Below, one piece after another: positions 1 to 7,360 of a stretch of DNA of 15,857 bases; within the stretch, counting starts at the first letter, position 1, and every line of letters begins with the position of its first letter. The DNA comes from JAUWQU01 sp964564285 (GTDB lineage Bacteria > Planctomycetota > Phycisphaerae > SM23-33), in assembly GCA_964564285.1 (NCBI GenBank), contig CAZMBZ010000105.1, positions 1 through 15,857 of the forward strand, given 5' to 3'. A program made the translations under genes and the position numbers. The notes under the pieces were generated by a model, which saw only the letters and a list, made by a program, of their open reading frames with translations, was not told where the DNA came from and searched no databases.

Positions 1-314
1 CCCGACGGATTCTCGATCCATGGCAGGTAGCACGATCTGCACATGTGTATGGTCATTCTGCGGTAGACCTGGTCCATGAGTTCTTGCTCGCTCATGTGGC
101 GCATCACTTCGAGGAGGCGGTCGATCTCCTCGGAAGGATCGATATCGGCATACTCGTCGCACAGAAGGTCCGGCGGGGTCGGGTCGGCGAAGGCTTCGAT
201 GCGTACGACGTAGAAATCGCCTTTGCCGGGCGTCAGTATTGCTCCGCATCGATGGCACAGCAAGGGTAGATGCTCTTCATGGCCATCGGGTTCGGATTTT
301 TCGGGGGCGTCCAT
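1..314 (-). CDS. Small zinc-ribbon-like hypothetical protein, 3' end cut by the window
   Basis: This minus-strand gene starts at ATG 314-312 and stays open through base 1, giving 104 visible residues with no stop. Two CxxC pairs are visible, Cys20/Cys23 (CHRCG) and Cys92/Cys95 (CRSCY), with an extra Cys52. This is the usual layout of a four-cysteine zinc site whose halves are separated by a long insert. Residues 60-90 are acidic and predicted helical. The segment FYVVRIEAFADPTPP (residues 34-48) looks like a conserved core. There is no signal peptide or membrane segment, so it is probably cytosolic. It lies 35 bp downstream of ribE on the same strand and is likely co-transcribed with it. An AAAGG sequence before the ATG is a weak ribosome site. 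I do not recognise a characterised family. Zinc binding is inferred from cysteine spacing; the function is unknown. Confidence 0.75.
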   Translation of the reverse strand, partial: MDAPEKSEPDGHEEHLPLLCHRCGAILTPGKGDFYVVRIEAFADPTPPDLLCDEYADIDPSEEIDRLLEVMRHMSEQELMDQVYRRMTIHMCRSCYLPWIENPS

Positions 315-349
315 TGCCCGCCTTTCGTTTAGCTACCGGGACCGGCCTA

Positions 350-1003
350 TCACATGAATCCGGCATCGCGGAGCTTTTCCATGGTCAGCCCGCCGGTCTG
401 GCCCGGGCCACCGGTTATCTGCCCCAGGTAGCGCCGAATGTATTTGCCGATCACATCAGTCTCGATATTGACCTTCGAGCCGATGGACATGCCCGCAAAG
501 GTCGTCCCCGTCCAGGTCGTGGGTATAAGCGCCACGCTGAACCTGCCGGCCTGGACGTCCGTGATGGTCAGCGATACTCCGCAGACAGCGATCGAGCCCT
601 TCTGGACCATCTCGTCGGTCAGGTCGGTCGGGGCGGAGATCTCCACCGTCCACTGGTCGGCGCCGCGGTCTATGCGGCGCAGCTCGCCGCTTCCATCGAC
701 GTGGCCCTGAACGAGGTGCCCGTCGAGTGCATCACCAAGCCGAAGGGCCCGCTCGATGTTCACCTTCGTGCCGGCCTTGGCACCGGCCAGCGTGGTTCGC
801 GAGACGGTCTCCGCCGCGACATCGAAGTCCGCCATCGGAGCTTCGATCCTGCAGGCCGTCAGGCAAGCTCCGTCCACAGCCACGCTGTCGCCGAGGCCCA
901 GCCCCTCGGCCAGGGGTCCGACATCGACGGTTATCCGCCTGCCCTTGCCAACGGTTCGCACGGCCCGGACGGTCCCGACATATTGGATAATACCTGTGAA
1001 CAT
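350..1003 (-). CDS. ribE: Riboflavin synthase, alpha subunit
   Basis: The enzyme converts two molecules of 6,7-dimethyl-8-ribityllumazine into riboflavin plus 5-amino-6-ribitylaminouracil, the last step of riboflavin synthesis, in the cytosol. The product is 217 aa, the usual length. It begins with the hallmark MFTGII and has two tandem lumazine-binding barrels, about residues 1-95 and 96-190. Barrel 1 has DGACLT (Cys47, matching the active-site Cys48 of the E. coli enzyme). The junction has HLVQGHVDG (His96, His101), and barrel 2 has GVSLT (142-146). Residue 141 is Cys, where many family members have Asp or Asn. ATG 1003 is preferred over an in-frame TTG at 1009 because proteins of this family begin MFTG. 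No clear Shine-Dalgarno sequence precedes it. A small CxxC protein follows on the same strand. The other riboflavin genes are not in the window. Function is very secure. Confidence 0.96.
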   Translation of the reverse strand: MFTGIIQYVGTVRAVRTVGKGRRITVDVGPLAEGLGLGDSVAVDGACLTACRIEAPMADFDVAAETVSRTTLAGAKAGTKVNIERALRLGDALDGHLVQGHVDGSGELRRIDRGADQWTVEISAPTDLTDEMVQKGSIAVCGVSLTITDVQAGRFSVALIPTTWTGTTFAGMSIGSKVNIETDVIGKYIRRYLGQITGGPGQTGGLTMEKLRDAGFM

Positions 1004-1011
1004 GACCAACG

Positions 1012-1041
1012 ATATTAGGCGACTCGATCTCCAGGGGCAAG
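1012..1041 (-). promoter_or_regulatory. Possible ribE promoter, leaderless geometry
   Basis: Read on the minus strand, TTGCCC (1041-1036) and TAATAT (1017-1012) lie 18 bases apart. Each matches 4 of 6 bases of the sigma-70 consensus. Transcription would begin about 2 bases before the ribE ATG at 1003, which fits the absence of a visible ribosome-binding site. The match is weak and could be chance. I saw no obvious FMN-riboswitch motif in the roughly 170 bases upstream. Confidence 0.25.
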
Positions 1042-1129
1042 GGGCAGATATCGCCGATGGTTCAAGACATCCCCCCCACCTGCGGCAAGGGGGTTTGTGA
1101 GCAATGTATAACCGCGACTCGGTATGCGT

Positions 1130-1135
1130 TATAAT
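1130..1135 (+). promoter_or_regulatory. Perfect TATAAT -10 box upstream of the MoxR gene
   Basis: An exact TATAAT stands in an otherwise GC-rich divergent intergenic region. No good -35 hexamer lies 16-18 bases upstream (that region reads about TATAAC). Transcription would start near 1142, leaving a leader of about 40 bases before ATG 1181. The box sits inside the upstream in-frame extension of the MoxR frame, which argues that the extension is not translated. Confidence 0.45.
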
Positions 1136-1171
1136 GAACGGGAGTTTTGTTTCCTAATTGCGGCTCGTGTT

Positions 1172-1175
1172 GGAG
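1172..1175 (+). promoter_or_regulatory. Ribosome-binding site that decides the MoxR start
   Basis: GGAG ends 5 bases before ATG 1181. The upstream in-frame ATG at 1124 has no comparable site, so 1181 is the chosen start. Confidence 0.6.
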
Positions 1176-1180
1176 ATCAG

Positions 1181-2113
1181 ATGGACCTGACAGGCAAGCT
1201 TGAGGCGCTTCGAAAGAACGTCGAGCAGGTTATGTTCGGCAAGCAAGAGCCGGTGAGACAGGTGCTGGCGGCGCTGTTGGCGCTGGTGCACGTGCTGCTG
1301 GAGGATGTGCCCGGAGTCGGCAAGACAGTGCTCTCGCGAGCCATAGCCCGAAGCATCGACTGCACCTTCAGCCGCATCCAGCTCACGCCTGATTTGCTGC
1401 CGAGTGACGTGCTCGGCGTGAGCATCTACGACCAGACGACCGGCGAGTTCAAATTCAAGCGCGGGCCGATCTTCGCACAACTCGTCCTGGCTGATGAGAT
1501 CAACCGCACCACCCCGCGCACCCAAAGTGCGCTGCTGGAGGCGATGAACGAATCGCAGGTCACCAACGACGGTCAGACCTACCATCTCGGCCCGCCGTTC
1601 ATGGTCCTGGCCACGCAGAATCCTTACGACTTCGAGGGCACGTATTTCCTGCCGGAAAACCAGCTCGACCGCTTCATGGTCCGCGTGCGAATCGGCTACC
1701 CCGACCGCCAGACCGAGCGGGAGATACTGCGGCTCCAGCCGGCCCAGACGCGACTGGCGAACCTGCCCGCCGTAATGAGCGTCGAGGAACTGCTGGCCCT
1801 TCAGGAGCAAGTCTCAGCCGTAAAAATGGACGATGCGATCACCGAGTATATTCTCTCGCTGGCAGAGGAAACCCGCAATCGCAGCGAGTTGGTGATCGGC
1901 CTGTCGCCGCGTGGCACGCTGGCTCTGGCGGAGGTATCGCGGGCGTCAGCCCTGCTGGCCGGGCGAGACTACGTGGTGCCTGACGACGTGAAGTGCCTGG
2001 CGGCGCCAGCGTGCGCCCACCGCCTGGTGACGCGCGGCCTGGCCGGCGACGGCGAGGGCGGCGCCGACGCGATCTTCCAGCAGATTCTCCAGTCCACACC
2101 GGCCCCGAAGTGA
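1181..2113 (+). CDS. MoxR-family AAA+ ATPase
   Basis: This is a cytosolic AAA+ chaperone-like ATPase of 310 aa, a normal MoxR length. Visible motifs are Walker A GVGKT (45-49, in EDVPGVGKT), Walker B LVLADE (101-106, followed by INRTTPRTQSALLEAM), sensor 1 ATQNP (144-148), LPENQLDRF (157-165) and sensor 2 GLSPRG (240-245). A C-terminal helical lid ends the protein. These are the typical MoxR signatures. ATG 1181 has GGAG 5 bases upstream. An in-frame ATG at 1124 would add 19 residues unlike the family N-terminus and would overlap a TATAAT box. The gene opens the MoxR-DUF58-transglutaminase module and is followed after 28 bp by the DUF58 gene. MoxR proteins generally help mature or assemble partner proteins, often with metal-binding VWA or DUF58 partners. 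The specific client here is inferred to be the downstream products. Confidence 0.94.
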   Translation: MDLTGKLEALRKNVEQVMFGKQEPVRQVLAALLALVHVLLEDVPGVGKTVLSRAIARSIDCTFSRIQLTPDLLPSDVLGVSIYDQTTGEFKFKRGPIFAQLVLADEINRTTPRTQSALLEAMNESQVTNDGQTYHLGPPFMVLATQNPYDFEGTYFLPENQLDRFMVRVRIGYPDRQTEREILRLQPAQTRLANLPAVMSVEELLALQEQVSAVKMDDAITEYILSLAEETRNRSELVIGLSPRGTLALAEVSRASALLAGRDYVVPDDVKCLAAPACAHRLVTRGLAGDGEGGADAIFQQILQSTPAPK

Positions 2114-2141
2114 TATCGAGTTTTCGCCCGGAGCTAGCCAG

Positions 2142-3398
2142 ATGCGCCTTGGCCGACGCCGAAAAGACAACCCACGTGTGCGGATTACCCCGACGATGGC
2201 GGGATGGGCCGTGCTGGGTGCGGCGATCATGGTCGGCATGGTCGCGGTAAACAGCGGGCTCGGCCTGCTGATGATCATGTTGGGGGCCATGTTGGGCGCC
2301 CTTCACGTCTCGGCCGTGCTCGGCAGGCGGATGCTCTCCCACGTCGCCGTTCGTCGTGAGCTTCCCCAGCGGTGCCGCCAGAACGAGCAAATCAGCGTCA
2401 GCTACGTGCTTGCTTCGGCTCGCGGGGGCGGGGCAAGCCTGGCGATTCAGGTCGAGGAACTTCCACCAGCTCGCCAGGCCGTGCCTTCGTCTGCCTGCGG
2501 ACACTTGTCCGGGCGGGAGAGATTCCTCGTCCGCAGCGAGGCGGTCCCCCGTCATCGAGGCAGACTTGTGCTTCGCGGTGTGCGCCTGACGACGACGTTT
2601 CCCTTCGGGCTCATCCGGTCCCAGAAAGTGTTCGAGCAGAAGGCGTCGCTGGTGGTCTGGCCCGCGCGAGGCCAACTGAAGCGCGGGCTGCTGGGCAAGG
2701 GCGAGGCGCAGAACACCTCCACCGTCCCCAGCCAGCGGTCCGGCGGCACGGACGAGTTTTTCGGCCTGCGGGAATACCGCCCCGGCGACAGCACGCGATG
2801 GATTCACTGGCGTCGCTCTGCCGGTCGCGAGATGCCTGTAGTGCGAGAGATGTCGCGCCCGCGACCGAGAACGCTCTGGGTCGTGCTGGACACGCTGCTC
2901 GACGATCGCGATGGGCGCGACTGGGCCAGCCGCGAACGAGCGATCAGAATGGCGGGGACGATCATCGAGGATGCCCTGGCCGGGGGTTTTCGCGTCGGGG
3001 CCGCCTGGGCCGGACGAGATAACTGCCGGGTGATCTTCCCAGCCGAGCGAAGGGGCCAACTCCACCACCTTCTCGACGGTTTGGCCGACGTGGACGACAA
3101 CGATCGTCGCGGCCTGGGCGAAACGGTAGCCATGCTCAGCCCGCAATGGCTCCACCAGGCCCACGTGGTGGTGGTCTCATCCGCCCAGGCCAACGAGATC
3201 GACATACTCGAAGGCGACTGCCTGTCCCGACTGCGGCGCGAGAGCCGCAACCTGACAATCATCACAGGTCGGCAGATTGGAGAACTGTTCCAGGACGCAG
3301 CACTCCCGCCGGCGTCGGACCAGGCTCCGTCGCCTGCCGGAAGCCCCATCGCCGCCCCAGGCGCCAAGACGCCACGCGCGAGCAAGGAGGCCGGCTGA
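2142..3398 (+). CDS. DUF58-domain membrane-anchored protein
   Basis: The 418 aa product has two adjacent hydrophobic segments near the N-terminus, about residues 20-36 and 38-59. A soluble region follows, with the DUF58 signature at residues 208-230 (GLREYRPGD, then RWIHWRRSAGRE). Residues 245-385 resemble the weakly VWA-like fold expected after this motif. The first strand reads LWVVLD (245-250) without a clear DxSxS metal site. The tail from about residue 388 is rich in Pro and Ala and probably disordered. ATG 2142 has GGAG 8 bases upstream (2130-2133). The stop codon overlaps the next start by one base, so the two are likely translationally coupled. DUF58 proteins commonly pair with MoxR ATPases and transglutaminase-like membrane proteins, as here. 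The biochemical role of the family is not settled. Confidence 0.92.
   Translation: MRLGRRRKDNPRVRITPTMAGWAVLGAAIMVGMVAVNSGLGLLMIMLGAMLGALHVSAVLGRRMLSHVAVRRELPQRCRQNEQISVSYVLASARGGGASLAIQVEELPPARQAVPSSACGHLSGRERFLVRSEAVPRHRGRLVLRGVRLTTTFPFGLIRSQKVFEQKASLVVWPARGQLKRGLLGKGEAQNTSTVPSQRSGGTDEFFGLREYRPGDSTRWIHWRRSAGREMPVVREMSRPRPRTLWVVLDTLLDDRDGRDWASRERAIRMAGTIIEDALAGGFRVGAAWAGRDNCRVIFPAERRGQLHHLLDGLADVDDNDRRGLGETVAMLSPQWLHQAHVVVVSSAQANEIDILEGDCLSRLRRESRNLTIITGRQIGELFQDAALPPASDQAPSPAGSPIAAPGAKTPRASKEAG
3384..3390 (+). promoter_or_regulatory. Strong Shine-Dalgarno sequence for the transglutaminase gene
   Basis: A full AAGGAGG lies 7 bases before ATG 3398, inside the end of the DUF58 gene. It fixes the start at 3398 rather than at the upstream in-frame ATG at 3146. 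Confidence 0.8.
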
Positions 3399-5653
3399 TG
3401 CCTGTGCGCTCCTACACACAACTGGAAATCCGCACCGGTCGGACCCGAGTGGAAAAACCGCTGCTCACAGCCGTGCTGATAGCGCAGACGATGTTCTGCT
3501 ATGCCGACGAGAACTGGGTCATGCTGGCGATATCGCTGGTCGCCATTGGCGCGACGTGGCTGGCCTCGCATCGCCGGCGGGAGATATACGTAAGGCGGCA
3601 GGTGCTCAACCTCAGCGTCGTGCTGGTGGGCATCGTGCTGATTGTGCGGTACCTCGTCAGCAACCAGGAACTGTTGATAGTCCTGGGCCATTACGTCATG
3701 CTCATCCAGATATGCAAGCTATTCGAGCGAAAGTCGGACCGCGACTACATCCAGATGATAATCATGAGCCTGCTTCTGGTGCTGGCGTCTTCGATGATCT
3801 GTCAGGAGTTGATATTCGCACTGATGTTCCTGGCCTACATCGTGCTGCTGAGCAAGGCGGCGATGGCGTTGACGGTCAGGCGAGCCTTGAACCTGGCCGA
3901 ACGGGAAACCGGGCCGAAAAACCCAACGGAGCCCTGGCCCGCGCGGGCAATCGTGGCGCGACTGGCGGTGGTGGTCGTGGCAATTCTGGCCACGGGCGCG
4001 ATGGTGTTCCTGGTCGTCCCGCGGTCGATGGCAGGCCAGGGCGGACCTATGTCTCAACGCCGCAGGAACGGTTCGTCCAGCTTCCCCGACACCGTTCGCC
4101 TGGGCCAACGGCCAAAAATCTACCTGTCCGACCGCGTCGTGATGCAAATGCGAATGGTCGATCCGCGCAGCGGCCTGAGCCTCGGGGCCGCCTCGACCAC
4201 ATACCTTCGCGGGCGAAGCTTCACGCGATATTACGACTCGCGGTGGATCAAGGATGACTTCGGCCGATACCTGCGTTACGCCAACACCGCGCCACCGTCG
4301 CTGCTGAAGCACTGCGTGGCCCAGGAAATCTCCATGGTCCCATCGCTGCTGCCTGTGGCGTTCGGAACCTGGCCGACCGTCAAGATGGAGATCGACGGCG
4401 CGACGGTCAATTGTCTCGGCAACCTGGAATACGCGATAAAACTTCCGGTAAAGCTCAACCGACCGGTCCGATACACCGCGATGGTCCTGATCGGCCCGCT
4501 GGATGCCAAGGGCCAGAAAGACCTGGCGAGGATATCGGCCCGACCTTCGCGAAAACAGTTGACCGTGTCGCCGCCAAACGTTCCGCCGAAGGTGGCCGAC
4601 CTTGCTCGCCAATGGTGCGCCGATCAGATCAGTAGTCGCCAATCGGCCAGTTCGGGCGAACAACTCGACCGCATCGACATGGAGATCGCCGAGACAATCG
4701 CCGCCAGGCTTCGGGCCGACTACAGCTACACACTGGACCTGACCGAAGCCGACCCAACCCGCGACGGCGTGGAAGACTTTCTGTTTCACCTCAAGCGAGG
4801 CCACTGCGAATACTTCGCATCGGCAATGACCGTCATGTGCCAATGCCTCGGCGTTCGCGCCCGCCTGGTAACGGGCTTCGCGGGAGGCGAATACGATTCC
4901 GCCGACCAGGGCTACACGATCCGGCAGCGCGACGCCCACGCCTGGACGGAGGTTTACACCCGCCTGACCGGGTGGCGAACCTTCGACGCAACCCCGGGGG
5001 CAAGGTTCGAACCCGAGCCCACATCAACGGCTGGACAATGGTGGGGCAAACTCCGCGACACCTGGCGCGATCTTGAGTTTGCTTGGTTTTCCAACGTCGT
5101 CGGCTACAACGACATCGACCGCGGCAATCTGGCAGCCTATGTACAGAAACGATTGGCGGGTCTTGTCAAGACGATCAAGTTGACGGCCGGCGAAGTATGG
5201 CGGTCCCTGGTCGAGCTTTTCGCCAAGGGACAATTCAGCATGACCGTAGTGTGGTTTTTCCTGGCGCTTGCCGCAATGGCTGCAATCGTTGTGGCCCTGA
5301 CGTACCTGCGGCGCATGATTAGGCCAGGAAAGAAACGTCCGGTTCGCCCGCCGACCCCGCCAAGGCCCCCGGCGTTCGTAAGGCAATTGCTCAAGCTGCT
5401 CGCCAGGCGGGGGTTTAAGCCTACGCCAGACCAGACCGCGCGCCAGTGGGCCGCCCAGGCCATCGAACAACTGCAACTGCCTGCCAAGGAGGTCCACGAG
5501 TTAATCGACCTTTACGACCGCCTGCGATGGTCCGGCCGGGCCGTCGGGCGAAACGAGCTTGGCCAGGCCGAGTTGTGCGTCCGGTGCCTGCCCGGCGACG
5601 GACAGGTCCGCGGGATTTCATGTCCACATCCGCCCGGTAAACCGGTATCCTGA
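3398..5653 (+). CDS. Transglutaminase-like membrane protein (DUF3488/TgpA type)
   Basis: The 751 aa product starts with a cluster of about five hydrophobic helices between residues 21 and 207 (for example 70-85, 119-133, 138-152 and 186-207). An extracytoplasmic region follows. It contains a transglutaminase-like core with the expected Cys-His-Asp triad: Cys470 in GHCEYFASAM, His514 in DAHAWTEV and Asp530 in TFDATPG. A further membrane helix lies at about 615-636, and a basic, proline-rich linker leads to a helical tail of the DUF4129 kind. This is the TgpA architecture. Substrates of the family are poorly known; protease or amidase-like activity on envelope proteins or peptides is plausible. 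The start overlaps the DUF58 stop (TGATG) and has a perfect ribosome site. The extreme C-terminus (Cys- and Pro-rich after about residue 735) looks less conserved. Family assignment is firm; the substrate is unknown. Confidence 0.93.
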   Translation: MPVRSYTQLEIRTGRTRVEKPLLTAVLIAQTMFCYADENWVMLAISLVAIGATWLASHRRREIYVRRQVLNLSVVLVGIVLIVRYLVSNQELLIVLGHYVMLIQICKLFERKSDRDYIQMIIMSLLLVLASSMICQELIFALMFLAYIVLLSKAAMALTVRRALNLAERETGPKNPTEPWPARAIVARLAVVVVAILATGAMVFLVVPRSMAGQGGPMSQRRRNGSSSFPDTVRLGQRPKIYLSDRVVMQMRMVDPRSGLSLGAASTTYLRGRSFTRYYDSRWIKDDFGRYLRYANTAPPSLLKHCVAQEISMVPSLLPVAFGTWPTVKMEIDGATVNCLGNLEYAIKLPVKLNRPVRYTAMVLIGPLDAKGQKDLARISARPSRKQLTVSPPNVPPKVADLARQWCADQISSRQSASSGEQLDRIDMEIAETIAARLRADYSYTLDLTEADPTRDGVEDFLFHLKRGHCEYFASAMTVMCQCLGVRARLVTGFAGGEYDSADQGYTIRQRDAHAWTEVYTRLTGWRTFDATPGARFEPEPTSTAGQWWGKLRDTWRDLEFAWFSNVVGYNDIDRGNLAAYVQKRLAGLVKTIKLTAGEVWRSLVELFAKGQFSMTVVWFFLALAAMAAIVVALTYLRRMIRPGKKRPVRPPTPPRPPAFVRQLLKLLARRGFKPTPDQTARQWAAQAIEQLQLPAKEVHELIDLYDRLRWSGRAVGRNELGQAELCVRCLPGDGQVRGISCPHPPGKPVS

Positions 5654-5742
5654 TATGCTTGTATTTTTCGTCGTTTTCGCGAACCGGTATCGCTCGCGAT
5701 GGCGGTGAAGTGGTTGTATGGGTTCTATGCCCCGCTTTGCGC

Positions 5743-5747
5743 AGGAG
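5743..5747 (+). promoter_or_regulatory. Ribosome-binding site that decides the sulfatase start
   Basis: AGGAG ends 7 bases before ATG 5755. The open frame extends upstream to an ATG at 5659, but those 32 residues look random and have no such site. Confidence 0.6.
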
Positions 5748-5754
5748 TTGCCAA

Positions 5755-7215
5755 ATGAAAGCCATAATGGTGATGTTCGATTCGCTCAACAGGCACATGC
5801 TCCAGTCTTACGGCTGCGACTGGACGCACACGCCCAACTTCCTCCGCCTGGCCCAGCGAAGCGTGCAATTCAACAACTGCTACGTAGGCTCGATGCCCTG
5901 CATGCCCGCGCGGCGCGAGTTGCACACGGGTCGGTACAACTTCCTGCACCGCTCGTGGGGACCGATCGAACCGTTCGATGACTCCGTGCCCGAGATTCTC
6001 CACCGCCAGGGCATACACACTCACCTTGCGACCGACCATTACCATTACTGGCAGGACGGCGGGGCCACCTACCACACGCGGTACAAGACCCACGAGTTTT
6101 CGCGAGGCCAGGAAGGCGACGCCTGGATCGGCCAGGTCGCCGACCCCGTCATGCCCGCCAACTCCGTCGCCGGCGTCAATCGCCAGGACATGATCAACCG
6201 CTCGCACATTCGCAACGAGAAGGACTTCCCCCAGGCCGTCACGTTCGCCATGGGTGAGAAGTTCATCCGCCGCAACGCCGACCAGGACAACTGGTGGCTG
6301 CATATCGAGACCTTCGACCCGCACGAGCCTTACTACGTGCCGGAGAAGTACAAGGAACTCTACGACTTCGACTTCGGCGATCTGCACTACGACTGGCCGA
6401 GGTATCGCGAGGTCGAACAGACGCCCGAGCAGGTCCAGCACGTCCGCCACGTCAACGCGGCGCTGGTGAGCATGTGCGACGCGAATCTCGGGCGTGTGCT
6501 GGACCTGATGGATGAGCTGGACCTCTGGAAAGACACCATGCTCATAGTCAACACCGACCACGGCTTCCTGCTGAGCGAGCACGACTGGTGGGGAAAGTGC
6601 CGCATGCCCTTCTGGAACGAAATCGCCCATACCCCCCTGTTCATCTGGGACCCCCGCACAGGCCGGGCCGGTGCAACCTGCGACAAACTGGTCCAGACCA
6701 TCGACCTGCCGGCGACGCTGCTGGGGTACTTCGGCAAGGACCGCCCCGCGGACATGCAGGGCGCAGACCTCGCCGAGACCATCGCCGGCGACAAACCCGT
6801 CCGCCAGGCCGGGCTCTTCGGCCTGCACGGCGCGCACGTGAACGTCACTGATGGACGTTACGTGTACATGCGTTCGCCCTCGGACGAAAACACCCCGCTG
6901 TACAACTACACGCTCATGCCGACGCATATGACCCACATATTCAACGTCGATGAGCTTCAGGACATCCAGCTTGCCGAACCGTTTAGCTTCACCAAGGGAT
7001 GCAGGACGATGAAAATCGCCTCGCCCACCAAAGACCGCTGGGTGAACCCAGCCAGCTTCGGCACGCTGCTGCACGACCTCCAGACCGACCCGGACCAAGA
7101 GAACCCAATCAGCGACGAATCCGTCGAAAAAATGATGATAGAACACCTCATTCGAGAGATGAAGAAAAGCGACAGCCCGCCCGAACAGTTCGAGCGGCTT
7201 GAACTGGATGGATGA
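5755..7215 (+). CDS. Sulfatase (formylglycine-dependent, family S1-like), apparently cytosolic
   Basis: The 486 aa product belongs to the alkaline-phosphatase/sulfatase superfamily. The sulfatase signature is CMPARRELHTGR (residues 49-60). Cys49 would be converted to formylglycine by a separate maturase, which is not in the window. Metal-site and active-site elements are Asp9 (MFDSLNR), FDPHEPY (187-193), Asp268-His269 in NTDHG, and Lys281 in the following WWGK. The N-terminus starts directly with the first beta strand (MKAIMVMFDS) and has no signal peptide, unlike most secreted planctomycete sulfatases. The protein therefore probably acts in the cytosol on an imported sulfate ester. The second Asp of the usual DD pair near the N-terminus is replaced by Ser10. 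It is separated from neighbours by 101 and 184 bp and is probably its own unit. The substrate cannot be read from sequence; phosphonate or phosphate ester activity is a less likely alternative. Confidence 0.9.
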   Translation: MKAIMVMFDSLNRHMLQSYGCDWTHTPNFLRLAQRSVQFNNCYVGSMPCMPARRELHTGRYNFLHRSWGPIEPFDDSVPEILHRQGIHTHLATDHYHYWQDGGATYHTRYKTHEFSRGQEGDAWIGQVADPVMPANSVAGVNRQDMINRSHIRNEKDFPQAVTFAMGEKFIRRNADQDNWWLHIETFDPHEPYYVPEKYKELYDFDFGDLHYDWPRYREVEQTPEQVQHVRHVNAALVSMCDANLGRVLDLMDELDLWKDTMLIVNTDHGFLLSEHDWWGKCRMPFWNEIAHTPLFIWDPRTGRAGATCDKLVQTIDLPATLLGYFGKDRPADMQGADLAETIAGDKPVRQAGLFGLHGAHVNVTDGRYVYMRSPSDENTPLYNYTLMPTHMTHIFNVDELQDIQLAEPFSFTKGCRTMKIASPTKDRWVNPASFGTLLHDLQTDPDQENPISDESVEKMMIEHLIREMKKSDSPPEQFERLELDG

Positions 7216-7226
7216 CAAGAACGAAT

Positions 7227-7360
7227 AATGCCCAATGCCACCAATGTCGGATACCAGATGCCAACTATCAAATAACGTCTCTCTGGTGACGCATCGCATG
7301 TAAAGTACATGGCGCCAAACATCAGGCATTAAGTACTTGGCATTTGGGGCATTTGGCATT
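7227..7360. repeat. Degenerate AATGCC-type inverted repeat
   Basis: The left arm 7227-7246 and the reverse complement of the right arm 7341-7360 agree at 17 of 20 positions, around a 94-base interior. Each arm is itself built from short AATGCC/CAATGCC-like units. The right side carries further copies (GGCATT at 7325-7330, 7339-7344, 7348-7353 and 7355-7360). The segment is clearly AT-richer than the flanking genes. It looks like a member of a dispersed intergenic repeat family, not a coding remnant. Confidence 0.6.
7297..7311. promoter_or_regulatory. Perfect 6-3-6 palindrome, possible operator
   Basis: CATGTA (7297-7302) and TACATG (7306-7311) form a perfect inverted repeat around AAG. It lies 89 bases before the YchF-like start, in the only long AT-rich gap on the plus strand. 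It could be an operator half-site pair or part of the surrounding repeat element. No regulator gene is nearby. Confidence 0.3.

Noticed and set aside
239..1018. 259-codon plus-strand open frame opposite ribE
   Set aside because: It is antisense to an unmistakable riboflavin synthase, and its translation is Arg/Gly/Pro-rich without a recognisable fold.
1010..1123. FMN riboswitch upstream of ribE
   Set aside because: I could not find the conserved FMN aptamer segments in the leader, and the likely transcript start is too close to the ATG to leave room.
1124..1180. N-terminal extension of MoxR to ATG 1124
   Set aside because: It contains a perfect -10 box, lacks a ribosome site and does not resemble the family N-terminus.
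1839..3164. 441-codon minus-strand open frame opposite MoxR and DUF58
   Set aside because: It overlaps two well-supported genes and translates to low-complexity Arg/Pro/Ala-rich sequence without motifs.
3146..3397. N-terminal extension of the transglutaminase gene into the DUF58 gene
   Set aside because: It would overlap the DUF58 coding sequence by 84 codons. The perfect AAGGAGG and the TGATG junction place the start at 3398.
5640..5691. Ten-base direct repeat AACCGGTATC (5640-5649 and 5682-5691) around the end of the transglutaminase gene
   Set aside because: It is short, one copy lies inside the coding sequence, and there is no insertion or terminal inverted repeat between the copies; chance is likely.
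5654..5754. Possible terminator or promoter between the transglutaminase and sulfatase genes
   Set aside because: There is a T-run near 5665 but no stable GC stem directly before it, and no convincing -35/-10 pair.
5725..7359. 544-codon minus-strand open frame opposite the sulfatase
   Set aside because: It mirrors the codon structure of the sulfatase, which has clear catalytic motifs. The antisense translation shows no recognisable domain; long antisense frames are expected at this GC content.
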